Shown here in pieces: positions 34,573-43,584 of a DNA stretch of 64,000 bases (position 1 is the first letter of the stretch; each line of letters opens with the position of its first letter). Position numbers and translations under genes: made by a program. Under the pieces are notes generated by a model. It made no database searches, had not been told where the DNA came from, and was given only the letters and a program-made list of their open reading frames with translations. The stretch covers positions 814,501 to 878,500 of the forward strand of contig NZ_LR778175.1 of assembly GCF_902810445.1 (NCBI RefSeq). Direction: 5' to 3'. Source of the stretch: Candidatus Nitrosacidococcus tergens. GTDB lineage: Bacteria; Pseudomonadota; Gammaproteobacteria; Nitrosococcales; Nitrosococcaceae.

Positions 34573-34994
34573 TGGATGATGTGCTTCTAAACAAAATAGC
34601 TATGATTGAGCGATGCTTAGCTAGAATTAAAGAAGAATACCATGATGATGAAACTGAGCTAGAAACCAATTTTACTCGTCAGGATTCTATTGTACTAAAT
34701 TTACAACGAGCCTGTGAAGCAGCGATTAGCCTCGCAATGCATGTAGTACGAGCACATCGTCTAGGTACACCTCAAGAAAGTAGAGATGGATTTGAGCTAC
34801 TGTATCAAGCAGAAATTATTGACGAAACTCTATGCCAGCAAATGAAAAAAATGGTAGGGTTTCGCAATATTGCAGTCCATCAATATGAGAAATTAAATCT
34901 ATTAATAATTCATTATATTATTGAAAATAACTTAAATGATTTTTTAAAATTTACACAAATTATTTTAAAACAGGCAAAAAAACAGCCACCTTAG
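34572..34994 (+). CDS. hepT: HepT-type HEPN toxin (RNase)
   Basis: 140 residues, all-alpha. The HEPN catalytic motif is R98-X4-H103-X-Y105 in GFRNIAVHQYEKL, complete, with the tyrosine that MntA modifies in characterised pairs. It is likely an RNase that cuts RNA such as tRNA ends. It is translationally coupled to mntA. Immediately downstream is a decayed second pair of the same type. Confidence 0.9.
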   Translation: MDDVLLNKIAMIERCLARIKEEYHDDETELETNFTRQDSIVLNLQRACEAAISLAMHVVRAHRLGTPQESRDGFELLYQAEIIDETLCQQMKKMVGFRNIAVHQYEKLNLLIIHYIIENNLNDFLKFTQIILKQAKKQPP

Positions 34995-35285
34995 TGCGGC
35001 TTAAATCTCAAGAAATAAGTGCAATAAAGCAAGTAGTCAAAGCTGTTTGGATCAAATACAAAAGTATATTTGCTTGGATCTAGAACTGATGACACTCAGC
35101 TTGGAGGAGACATTGATTTGCTGGTAGAAGTAAATAGAGTGGCTGATTCTTCTATTCGCTTTAAATTAAAAACCCAACTCTATCAGCTCACCGATGAGCA
35201 GAAAATCGACTTAGTAATAAATTATGCCAACACATCTGAAACTGCCTTTCAAAAAAGTATTAAGAAAAATGCTCTTCTTTTATGA
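34994..35285 (+). pseudogene. second MNT-domain nucleotidyltransferase, frameshifted near its start
   Basis: From GTG 34994 the frame reads MRLKSQEISAIKQVVKAV, the standard start of this antitoxin family. It then goes out of frame around 35040. The adjacent frame continues FGSNTKVYLLGSRTDDTQ and LGGDIDLLVEV, with the GS and DxD motifs intact, to a stop at 35285. A small deletion or insertion at about 35040-35046 broke it. An ATG at 35070 leaves a 71-residue piece that starts after the first strand and is unlikely to fold. Confidence 0.75.
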
Positions 35286-35725
35286 ATAGTATTCTAGAAG
35301 AATAATATCATCTACTTGCTAGTCTTATAATATTAGCGAAAGAAATGTTGCAGTACTTTGATATTACTATGAAAAATCAATCCTAATACTGATTAGATTT
35401 TTTAGAAACCCAAGCAGTATTGGCAGCTCGTTTTGCTCGGATGACTGATATTTTAACTCGAAGTATTTTTCGAGCAATTATTGCTGCTGAATTTGCAGAC
35501 ATGCAAAGATTTTTGGATGTATTAAATTTTATGGAAAAACTTAAAATTATAGATTCAGCTCGACAATAGGTTGAAATTAAAGAACTACGAAATATTATTG
35601 TGCATGAATATGAGGTTGATAATTTATTAAATCTCTATGATAAAATCTACGGCTATGTACCTATATTATTTGGTACTTTTAATCAAGTAAAAATTTATCT
35701 ATCAAGTACTAAACTTAACAAATAA
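35282..35725 (+). pseudogene. decayed HepT-like toxin gene
   Basis: The ATG at 35282 overlaps the preceding stop (ATGA). A single frame of 148 codons runs to 35725 but is broken by four in-frame stops (near codons 8, 35, 37 and 96). Readable blocks include LDFLETQAVLAARFARMTD, IIAAEFADMQRFLDVLNFME and KELRNIIVHEYEVDNL, the last being an R-X4-H-x-Y HEPN motif. The antitoxin next to it is frameshifted, so the whole second module is dead. Confidence 0.75.
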
Positions 35726-35873
35726 AAGTAAAAAACCATGAAAATACTTACATCACCAAAAAGTATGCTCATCGCTGTGACAAAAGCAAAATTCCATGTA
35801 CTTCATTGTGGAATCGAGCTAAGTAAGTAGGTAATTAGCTTACAACAATCAAATTAATACTAAATAACAAACA

Positions 35874-37199
35874 GTGTTCAATTGGAGAAGTTTCTTAGGG
35901 GGATCACCACTAAAACGTGAGCTCGCATGGGGGGCAATAGGTAGTTTTGCATTATATGTAGCATCTAAATCTTTAATGCTAATTACCAGTATGCTACTCG
36001 CACGTTTGTTAGGAGCGAGCGGTTATGGGGTATATGCTTCAGTTATGGCATCCATATTGCTTCTTGGTGTACCCTCAACTATAGGATTACCAACTCTTAT
36101 TATTCGACTATTTGCCTCTTATCGAATACAGAAAAAATGGGCATTTATGCGAGGGTTATTGCTATGGGCAAACTTTATAATACTTATCCTTACCTTAACT
36201 ATAGGAGCTATTGTAGTATTTGTAGTACAAACATTTGATACTCATTTCGAACTTATGCATGGACCCATCTTATGGTGGGTAGTGGCTCTATTGGCTATAA
36301 GTCCTTTAAATACGTTGCGATCTGCTGGACTAGGAGGGCTAAGCCATGTCATTCTTGGTCAGCTTCCAGAAAGTTTTATTATGCCAATAATTTTTCTTAT
36401 TTTAGTGATTATTTGGTATCTGATAGGAATTAACTTTACTTCAGTAGAAGCAATTGCCTTGCGGGTTGTAGCAACTACAATTTCCTTTTTAATAGGTACT
36501 TATCTCTTTTTTCAAAAAATACCTAAAGAGGTGAAACAGGTACGACCACAATACCAAGTCAGATCTTGGATAAAATCTATGCTACCTTTATTCTTTCTTG
36601 GAGGAGTATATTTAATTAATACCCAAACAGATGTATTAATGCTTGCATTTATTTCTGGTAGTAAATCAGCTGGAATCTACCAAGCAACGGTTCGTGGAGC
36701 TGAACTAGTCACTTTTTCCTTAACTATTATTACTATGGTAATTCAGCCAATACTATCACGACTCTATGTCAGTGGTGATTTATCTCGTCTACAAAAAGTA
36801 ATTACTATGAGTACTAGGGTTATATTGTTATTTTCAATACCTACTGCACTAATTATAAGTATATTCGCTCAATCTATTCTATCAATTGCTTTTGGATCAG
36901 AGTTTACCTCTGGAGCAAATTGCTTAATTATTTTAAGTATTGCACAAGCTATGAATGCAGGCATGGGTTTATCTAGAGCAATTCTAAATATGACAGGTCA
37001 TGAGAAAGATGCAGCTAAGGGAATGGCAACAGGTGCCTTAGTGAATATTCTATTAAATGCTTTATTTATTCCTTTCTGGGATATAACAGGAGCAGCAATA
37101 GCCACAGGAATAAGTATAGTTATCTGTAATTTAATACTTACTATTAAAGTACAAAAAAACCTAGGGCTTGTATCACATGTTATAGGAAAAATTTCATAG
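35874..37199 (+). CDS. Wzx-type polysaccharide flippase
   Basis: 441 residues from GTG 35874, about 12-14 membrane helices, no soluble domain. It has the MOP-superfamily pattern of two six-helix halves, with SKSLMLITSMLLARLLGASGYG near the N-terminus and a mid-protein ISGSKSAGIYQATVRGAELV. It should flip undecaprenyl-linked repeat units to the periplasm for the Wzy enzymes of this locus. It follows the toxin-antitoxin remnants by about 150 bp; that gap holds only a doubtful 30-codon frame at 35738-35830. Confidence 0.88.
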   Translation: MFNWRSFLGGSPLKRELAWGAIGSFALYVASKSLMLITSMLLARLLGASGYGVYASVMASILLLGVPSTIGLPTLIIRLFASYRIQKKWAFMRGLLLWANFIILILTLTIGAIVVFVVQTFDTHFELMHGPILWWVVALLAISPLNTLRSAGLGGLSHVILGQLPESFIMPIIFLILVIIWYLIGINFTSVEAIALRVVATTISFLIGTYLFFQKIPKEVKQVRPQYQVRSWIKSMLPLFFLGGVYLINTQTDVLMLAFISGSKSAGIYQATVRGAELVTFSLTIITMVIQPILSRLYVSGDLSRLQKVITMSTRVILLFSIPTALIISIFAQSILSIAFGSEFTSGANCLIILSIAQAMNAGMGLSRAILNMTGHEKDAAKGMATGALVNILLNALFIPFWDITGAAIATGISIVICNLILTIKVQKNLGLVSHVIGKIS

Positions 37200-37202
37200 C
37201 TT

Positions 37203-38144
37203 ATGAAAAATATACGTAAACCTAATTTTTTTATAGTGGGTGCTCCTAAGTCAGGAACAACGGCAATGAGTGAATATCTTCGTACTCACCCAAATATTTA
37301 CCTAAGCAATCCTAAGGAGCCTGGCTTTTTTTCAAAAGATATATTTAAACCGCTCTTTCAAAGTGAAGAGGAATACTTATCTCTATTTGCTGCGGCAAAC
37401 TCTAATCACACATATATAGGTGAAGGATCAGTACACTATCTATACTCTAAAGAAGCACTCCCTAAAATTCGAAGCTTTAACCCTGAAGCTAGAATTATTG
37501 TTATGCTTAGAAACCCTATAAATATGGCTCATGCTTGGCATAGCGAAATGGTTTATGGAGGAATCGAATCTGTACTGGATTTTGAATATGCATGGTCAAT
37601 ACAGACAGATCGGGAACAGGGTAGAAAACTTCCGAAATATAGTAGCTATAGTTCTAGCCTTCTTTTATATAAAAAAGTTTGCCAAATTGGATCCCAAGTA
37701 AAGGTACTTTTAGATATTTTTCCGCGTAATCAGATTCATTTCATCTTATTTGATGATTTTATCTCAGATACAAATAAAGAATATCAAAAGCTCCTTAGAT
37801 TTTTAAATTTGCCTGATGATAATCGTGTTGAATTCCCTCTGATTAATGAAAATCGGGGGTATAAATGGCCAAGGTTAGCTATTTCATTAAGAGCAATTAA
37901 AAGGTATTTTTATACGCCTTTATATAATTTACGAAGACTAAAAAAACTAACCGGTAGAGGAGTAGAAACAGGAACAGGATTACTTAGAATGGTAGATAAA
38001 TTTATTATTATAAAAGGAGGAAGGTTACCTCTACGCCCTGAATTTCACCAATACTTACAATGTGAATTTAGAGATGAAATTTTACTTCTCCAAGATTTAC
38101 TAGGATGGAGATTAGATAAATGGCTGGAAAATAAAACAAAGTGA
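37203..38144 (+). CDS. sulfotransferase acting on the exopolysaccharide (predicted)
   Basis: 313 residues. The PAPS 5'-phosphosulfate loop is clear: VGAPKSGTTAMSEYL at about residues 12-26. The 3'-phosphate site is RIIVMLRNPINMAHAWH near 95-111. The layout matches the Sulfotransfer_1/3 family. It would add sulfate from PAPS to sugar hydroxyls, suggesting a sulfated polymer. It starts 3 bp after wzx and overlaps the next gene by 4 bp, so it is tightly integrated in the locus. Confidence 0.88.
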   Translation: MKNIRKPNFFIVGAPKSGTTAMSEYLRTHPNIYLSNPKEPGFFSKDIFKPLFQSEEEYLSLFAAANSNHTYIGEGSVHYLYSKEALPKIRSFNPEARIIVMLRNPINMAHAWHSEMVYGGIESVLDFEYAWSIQTDREQGRKLPKYSSYSSSLLLYKKVCQIGSQVKVLLDIFPRNQIHFILFDDFISDTNKEYQKLLRFLNLPDDNRVEFPLINENRGYKWPRLAISLRAIKRYFYTPLYNLRRLKKLTGRGVETGTGLLRMVDKFIIIKGGRLPLRPEFHQYLQCEFRDEILLLQDLLGWRLDKWLENKTK

Positions 38145-39544
38145 GAGCGCAAATATTTTTTCTAGCTTGGTTATTTCTATTAGCTTTACCGGTATTGTTA
38201 CTTACTAACCAGTACGAGAAGCATTTTTCAATTTCTCTAATTCCTATTTTTATTTGTATTAGTTATAGCGGCTATAGATTAGCATATATTTCTGCTATAG
38301 GTAGACAAGAGATAGTAGCAACTACTTTTTGGGTATTTATATATGTTTTTTTAGGGATTTGTCCATTTCTCCAAATCTCAACAAACACATTTCCTTGGCC
38401 TGGGTATTACGAAGATGCTGTATTATTTAAGGCAGGAATGATTATACTAACTAGTATATTTTCATTTGAAATTGGAAATCGTGTTTTACCAAAAAAATTT
38501 GTAACTACTATAGCACCTACTATTCTAAAAAAACCTATTCAACTAAATACAGTAGGACTACTCGCTATTGTAGCCATAATTTTAGCAATATATTTTCAGC
38601 ACAAGTTAGGTGGTATAGCAAATCTATTTGTAACTAGAATAGAGTCTACCCAATATTTGCAAGATCAATCTACAACAGGGACTATTGCTCCAAAAATAGC
38701 ACTAATGAATAAATTAGCAAGAACACCTACTTATGTTATTTTAATAGCCACATTAGTAGTTTGGGTTACTTATATTAAAAATAGAAAAAAAATAAGTTTA
38801 AAATGGAAATTATTAGCTATTATTCTGTTTGGGTTTGTACTTATATTAAATAACCCTATATCTACACCAAGATTAATGATAGGTACTATATTGTTGAGTT
38901 TTTTTTTCATTCTTCCATGGCAGCGTCAATATGGGTTGTATATTGTTTTTGGATTAATTGTAACATTAGTACTTGTTTTTCCTTTTTCAGATCTTTTTCG
39001 CAATACTTTAGATGTATCTCTAAAGGAGCGTATTGAGCAAAAATCAGTAATAGATACTCTTATATCTAAAGGTGATTTTGATGCATATCAACTACTTGTG
39101 GATTCTGTTGTTGTTATAGATAACACCAGCTATCAGCTAGGTAAGCAAATAAGTAGTGCTTTTTTATTTTGGGTACCAAGATCTATATGGATCAATAAAG
39201 GTAAACCAACAGGCGAATTTATTGCTGAGCAGGTCGGGTATAAATATACTAATTTATCAGCTCCTTTATGGATGGAATTTTACGTTGATGGAGGATGGAT
39301 ATTCGTAGTTATAGGTTTTATTGGCTATGGTATTTTTGTACAAGCATTAGATTATTGGAATTATGTGTATCAATTTTCTACAAAAAACCTTAGCCCGAAA
39401 ATAGTCTTAATATTTGTTCCGATTTATGCTGGTTATCAAATTTTTTTATTAAGAGGGGCGTTATTACCTGCAATAGCATATTTATCCTCAATAGTACTAT
39501 TTATATACTTATGTAGTATTCGTGTTACTTTAAATATTAAATAA
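38141..39544 (+). CDS. Wzy-like oligosaccharide repeat-unit polymerase
   Basis: 467 residues from GTG 38141 (GTGA overlap with the sulfotransferase stop). About twelve helices, with a large loop near residues 280-340 (SKGDFDAYQLLVDSV, then WVPRSIWINKGKPTGE). The FWVPRxxWxxKPxxxG block is characteristic of O-antigen polymerase-type proteins. It is probably the repeat-unit polymerase, leaving the 32.6-34.1 kb protein as a second polymerase or a ligase. Confidence 0.8.
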   Translation: MRAQIFFLAWLFLLALPVLLLTNQYEKHFSISLIPIFICISYSGYRLAYISAIGRQEIVATTFWVFIYVFLGICPFLQISTNTFPWPGYYEDAVLFKAGMIILTSIFSFEIGNRVLPKKFVTTIAPTILKKPIQLNTVGLLAIVAIILAIYFQHKLGGIANLFVTRIESTQYLQDQSTTGTIAPKIALMNKLARTPTYVILIATLVVWVTYIKNRKKISLKWKLLAIILFGFVLILNNPISTPRLMIGTILLSFFFILPWQRQYGLYIVFGLIVTLVLVFPFSDLFRNTLDVSLKERIEQKSVIDTLISKGDFDAYQLLVDSVVVIDNTSYQLGKQISSAFLFWVPRSIWINKGKPTGEFIAEQVGYKYTNLSAPLWMEFYVDGGWIFVVIGFIGYGIFVQALDYWNYVYQFSTKNLSPKIVLIFVPIYAGYQIFLLRGALLPAIAYLSSIVLFIYLCSIRVTLNIK

Positions 39545-39560
39545 CTAAGTATAATTATTT

Positions 39561-40694
39561 ATGACTAAAATCATCTATTGGAACAATATCCCTGCCCCTT
39601 ATATGATAGAGAGGTTTAATACCCTTTCTGATCGTAGTAATTTAGATTTTGAAGTTTGGTTTAACGATCGTGTAGTACCTGATAGAAGCTGGGCAATTGA
39701 TGAAGCAACCTGGAAATTTAATTATCGCTATTTACCAGCAATTAGTCTTTTTGGAAAGAAATTTCACTTTCCACCAATGCAATTACTTACTAATAAGATA
39801 GATATATTAATCAGTTTGTATTCAGAGCCTGTAGTTTTAATAAGTTGGTTAATTGCATATTTAAAGGGAGTAAAAACTGTATTTATATGTGAAATCACCT
39901 GGGATCGTTGGATAAAACGACGGTGGTGGAAAGAAAAGATAAAGCATATTATTTTCCCATTAGTTGATGCAGTAATTAGTCCGGGGGAAAATGGTAAATC
40001 CTATGCTATGCGTTATGGAGCATCTTCTTCTAAAATTTTTACTCTGATTCATGTTATTAATGTTAGACATTATACTTTAGGGCAAGAAAAAGTACTTTTA
40101 AATCGAGATGAGATACGCACGCAGTTAAATTTAAAGGGATGTACTTTTATCTATGTAGGTCGTCTATGGTGGGGTAAAGGAATAAATTACTTATTAGAAG
40201 CATTTGCTAAAGTGCAACAACAAAGTAATGTGTCAGTAAGCCTACTTTTAGTAGGCGATGGTTCTGAAGAATCAGTTCTTAAACAAGTTTGTCAAGATAG
40301 AAATATTAAAAATGTAATTTTTACTGGGTTTAAGCAACAAAAAGAATTACCCCAATATTATGCCCTTGCTGATATCTTTATTTTTCCCACTTTAGGTGAT
40401 CCTTATGGGCTAGTAGTAGACGAAGCGATGGCCTGTGCTTTACCTATCATTAGTACTAGTGCTGCTGGAGAAATTCACGATCGGATAGAAGAAGGAATTA
40501 ATGGTTATATTGTGCCTCCAGAAGATAGTGAAACGTTAGCTGATCGGATGCTTCATCTTGTAAACAATCCAAAGCTTTGTAAAAAAATGAGTAAAGCGTC
40601 TGCAGAAAAAATAGCAGATCATACTCTAGAGCGATGGGCAGAAAATTTTGAGAAAATTGTTTATCAGTTAATGAGTAGACCAGACTTAAGGTGA
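39561..40694 (+). CDS. GT4-family glycosyltransferase
   Basis: 377 residues with a GT-B fold. The C-terminal half has the Glycos_transf_1 features: FIYVGRLWWGKGINYLLEA near residue 194, GFKQQKELPQYYALADIFIFP near 262, and the EX7E-type DPYGLVVDEAMACALPII near 290. The N-terminal half (IYWNNIPAPYMIERFN) is shorter and resembles polysaccharide GTs of the WbnK type. It adds one sugar to the lipid-linked repeat unit in the cytosol. Confidence 0.88.
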   Translation: MTKIIYWNNIPAPYMIERFNTLSDRSNLDFEVWFNDRVVPDRSWAIDEATWKFNYRYLPAISLFGKKFHFPPMQLLTNKIDILISLYSEPVVLISWLIAYLKGVKTVFICEITWDRWIKRRWWKEKIKHIIFPLVDAVISPGENGKSYAMRYGASSSKIFTLIHVINVRHYTLGQEKVLLNRDEIRTQLNLKGCTFIYVGRLWWGKGINYLLEAFAKVQQQSNVSVSLLLVGDGSEESVLKQVCQDRNIKNVIFTGFKQQKELPQYYALADIFIFPTLGDPYGLVVDEAMACALPIISTSAAGEIHDRIEEGINGYIVPPEDSETLADRMLHLVNNPKLCKKMSKASAEKIADHTLERWAENFEKIVYQLMSRPDLR

Positions 40695-40818
40695 TCATTT
40701 TGTAATCTTTTTTATAAGCTAATAAGCTAGAAACCCTCTTTATTATTAATAAATATAATCTAAATTTATTCTCAAGAATTATATATTTGATGAATATAAC
40801 AAGAGGTTATCGGTAGTC

Positions 40819-43236
40819 ATGAAAAAATTAATAGACATTCTTACAGTAAAGAGTTTTCTACTATTCCAGACTTTATTTTTTACTGCTTATCAAACGATTG
40901 CTGCTGAGTCCTGTTCTGAAAACGCTATTCCTATAATTAGTTCTTGGACGCATACTGCTAATCCAGATCAAAGTCTTCTATTTATTGGGGATTTATTCCC
41001 TTTAGATTCTGAAATAAATTTTGAAGGAAGCGATAATGCTCACTTTTCTGGAAAAACCCAATGGGTAGATAAAACACACATTTTAGTTACCCTACCTAAT
41101 TCGATAAAAAAAGACATTTATTCCTTACGCATAGGTAAGGATAACTGTTGGAGTATACCTGTTTTTATAAATGCGCCCGAACTATGGTGGAATTACCCAG
41201 CTATACCTAAGCCAAATGAAAAGGTTAGATTATTTGGCAGAAATTTAGCTTATCTTGAAAATTCTCATCCGGCAGTATATTTGCAATCTACTGATCATCC
41301 AGAAATAAGTAAATGGATTAATGCTAGTGTGCAAAATCAATATGCCCTTACTTTTAAATGGCCCAATGATATAACCTCTGGACAATGGCAAATACGAGTA
41401 GCAACTGCTAGCAAGGTACAAAGAGGTTGGAGTGATCCTTTAGTAATAGAAGTTAATCCAGCAGTAAATGAAGTAATTAATAAAATACAAGTTTCTAATA
41501 TTGCAGATCTGCTTAATACTATCTCGCAACTTTCTCATACAAAAGATAAAACAGAAATACATTTAGCAGCAGGAGCTTATGAGTTAGGTAAAACTTTATT
41601 TATTCCTGAGAACATTCAGCTTGTTGGTGCTGGAAAAGAGAAAACAATCTTAAAGATTGTTAAAGATTTACACTCCATAAAAGGGTTAGTGGGCGAAGGA
41701 TTACCTTTTTCTAAAGGTATTGAACAGTCTCCTATAGAATTATATAACATAGGCTCTGTGGCAAAGACAGCTATTTTAGTGGCTGGATCTAATAGTGGTC
41801 TTTCTAATCTTGCTTTAATTGGTAACAAGAGTACACAAATAGGGATATCCATTTCGGGTACAGTAAAAAACCCATTGCACAATATTAAATTATCAGAAAT
41901 TAAAATTAGCCATCTTAGTAAAAAAGGTGTAGAGCTATCATTAGAAGCAATACTAGCAAGATATGTACATGGGCTTGAAATTAAAGATAGCACGTTGTAT
42001 GGGAATGGTGCAGCTATATTTTTAGAGCATATTTCCGATAGTGCTATTGTTAATAATCAAGTTACAGGATTATCAGAAGGTGTTATTTATACTCGTGAAG
42101 GAATAGTAAAACACTGTATTATTGAAGGAAATACTTATTTGCCCACACAAGTAGAAAATTTATCTGGTGTTAGGGCAATCTATATGAGTACTCAATATGG
42201 CTCCGTATATGAAAATTATATTGCTAATAATAAAGGAGCTCATTTTCATCCTCCTAAAGGCACTGAGCAAGACAGAGGAGAAGCAATTTTGATAGAGAGC
42301 TCATTAAGCCATCCTTACTATGGAACTCCTGCAAAGGTAGGTAATAATTTCATTGTATTACCTGATAAAGAAGTTGACTGGCAGGCCTTAAACAATAAAG
42401 AGAAAAGAGGAACACTGCCTAGTGGGTATTTTATTATTGTAGTTTCTGGAAGAGGGCAGGGGCAGATTAGGCAAGTATTATCATTAGAAGATCGCACTTT
42501 ACATCTATCTAAGCCATGGGTAGTAAATCCTGATGAAAACTCCATTATCGTAATCTCTGAAGCAGTATATCGCAATTTGATTTTAAATAATAAGATCTCT
42601 GATTCTCTATCCGGGATACAGTTATGGATTACCGGAGCAGATAATATAATTGCTGGAAATGAACTATCTGATACTAAACGTGAGGGTATTCTTCTTTATG
42701 GCGAATTAGGTAGAAAACCCTCTGAATTTAAATTGAATCCCAAACAAGATGATCTCTCTTATCCATTTGGTAATTTACATAGAGCAGGATACAACTCTGG
42801 GATAGGAGTAAGTTACTTTAATGAGGTACATAATAATAAGGTAATAAATTCAAAAATCGGAATAAGCATAGCTGTTGATGATTTTCGTACTAGGGTAGGG
42901 GGTATAGCTTTTCCTATTTCTGTAGGAAACAAAGTATGGAATAATCAAATAGATACTACTAGTAAAGAGGGGATTACTGTGGGGTTGCGTGGGTCCCCTG
43001 TGGGTTCAATAAAAAATAAAGGATATTCATTACTAGGTAATATTATTGAACAAAATATAGTAAAAAATATACCTAAAACTTATAATTCTGATATGAGATC
43101 TCAAGCATCTGTGCTTAGAGAAAATATATTTTACTTGAAGAGCAAAGAACTATTAAAAAATATTAAAGAAAGTGAATTACCAATATTAAATTTGAAAGAT
43201 AGTATTTCGATTCAAGAAAATAATATCATTAAATAA
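40819..43236 (+). CDS. secreted right-handed parallel beta-helix protein
   Basis: 805 residues with a signal peptide ending near TIAAES (about residue 30). Residues 35-220 look like two immunoglobulin/IPT-like beta domains. From about 230 a pectate-lyase-type beta-helix follows: FIPENIQLVGAGKEKTILKI is the usual opening turn, and repeated N-asparagine-ladder rungs such as DSAIVNNQVTGLSEGVIYT continue to about 770. In exopolysaccharide loci such proteins are lyases, epimerases or polymer-binding spikes. I cannot see a defined catalytic set, so the activity remains open. Confidence 0.75.
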   Translation: MKKLIDILTVKSFLLFQTLFFTAYQTIAAESCSENAIPIISSWTHTANPDQSLLFIGDLFPLDSEINFEGSDNAHFSGKTQWVDKTHILVTLPNSIKKDIYSLRIGKDNCWSIPVFINAPELWWNYPAIPKPNEKVRLFGRNLAYLENSHPAVYLQSTDHPEISKWINASVQNQYALTFKWPNDITSGQWQIRVATASKVQRGWSDPLVIEVNPAVNEVINKIQVSNIADLLNTISQLSHTKDKTEIHLAAGAYELGKTLFIPENIQLVGAGKEKTILKIVKDLHSIKGLVGEGLPFSKGIEQSPIELYNIGSVAKTAILVAGSNSGLSNLALIGNKSTQIGISISGTVKNPLHNIKLSEIKISHLSKKGVELSLEAILARYVHGLEIKDSTLYGNGAAIFLEHISDSAIVNNQVTGLSEGVIYTREGIVKHCIIEGNTYLPTQVENLSGVRAIYMSTQYGSVYENYIANNKGAHFHPPKGTEQDRGEAILIESSLSHPYYGTPAKVGNNFIVLPDKEVDWQALNNKEKRGTLPSGYFIIVVSGRGQGQIRQVLSLEDRTLHLSKPWVVNPDENSIIVISEAVYRNLILNNKISDSLSGIQLWITGADNIIAGNELSDTKREGILLYGELGRKPSEFKLNPKQDDLSYPFGNLHRAGYNSGIGVSYFNEVHNNKVINSKIGISIAVDDFRTRVGGIAFPISVGNKVWNNQIDTTSKEGITVGLRGSPVGSIKNKGYSLLGNIIEQNIVKNIPKTYNSDMRSQASVLRENIFYLKSKELLKNIKESELPILNLKDSISIQENNIIK

Positions 43237-43333
43237 GCTCTCTTTATGTTAAAGCTATAAATACAGGTACGAGTTCTTGAACTCTAAGATATACATAGTA
43301 AGCTAATGACAATAATATAATATTAAATTAATT

Positions 43334-43584
43334 ATGTTACCAACTAAAACAGTACTTATTACAGGTGGACGTGGGTTTATTGGCGTTAACTTAACCTCAT
43401 TATTACTTTCAAAATCTTGTGACCTACATGTCTTAGATAATTTAAAACGCTCCTCGCCAACAGGTTGGCAACCTAGTTTAGCTGATTTTAAGCAAGTTGA
43501 CATAATAAATAATGGAGAAATCTGATCTTGTATCAGCATTTTCAGGTATAAATAAAACACTCTCTGGTGAGACCACTGATTCAT
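43334..43584 (+). pseudogene. truncated, frameshifted NAD-dependent sugar epimerase/dehydratase
   Basis: The first 63 codons encode a clear Rossmann start, TVLITGGRGFIGVNLTSLLL, then LHVLDNLKRSSPTGWQP, and end in TGA at 43523. The next frame continues KSDLVSAFSGIN, which fits the following strand of the same fold, before running into the next gene start. About 80% of a 310-residue SDR enzyme is missing, including the YxxxK site. The loss may have changed the sugar composition of the polymer. Confidence 0.75.

Noticed and set aside
35738..35830. 30-residue open frame just before the flippase gene
   Set aside because: No ribosome-binding site, no family match, and it lies in eroded DNA after the dead toxin gene.
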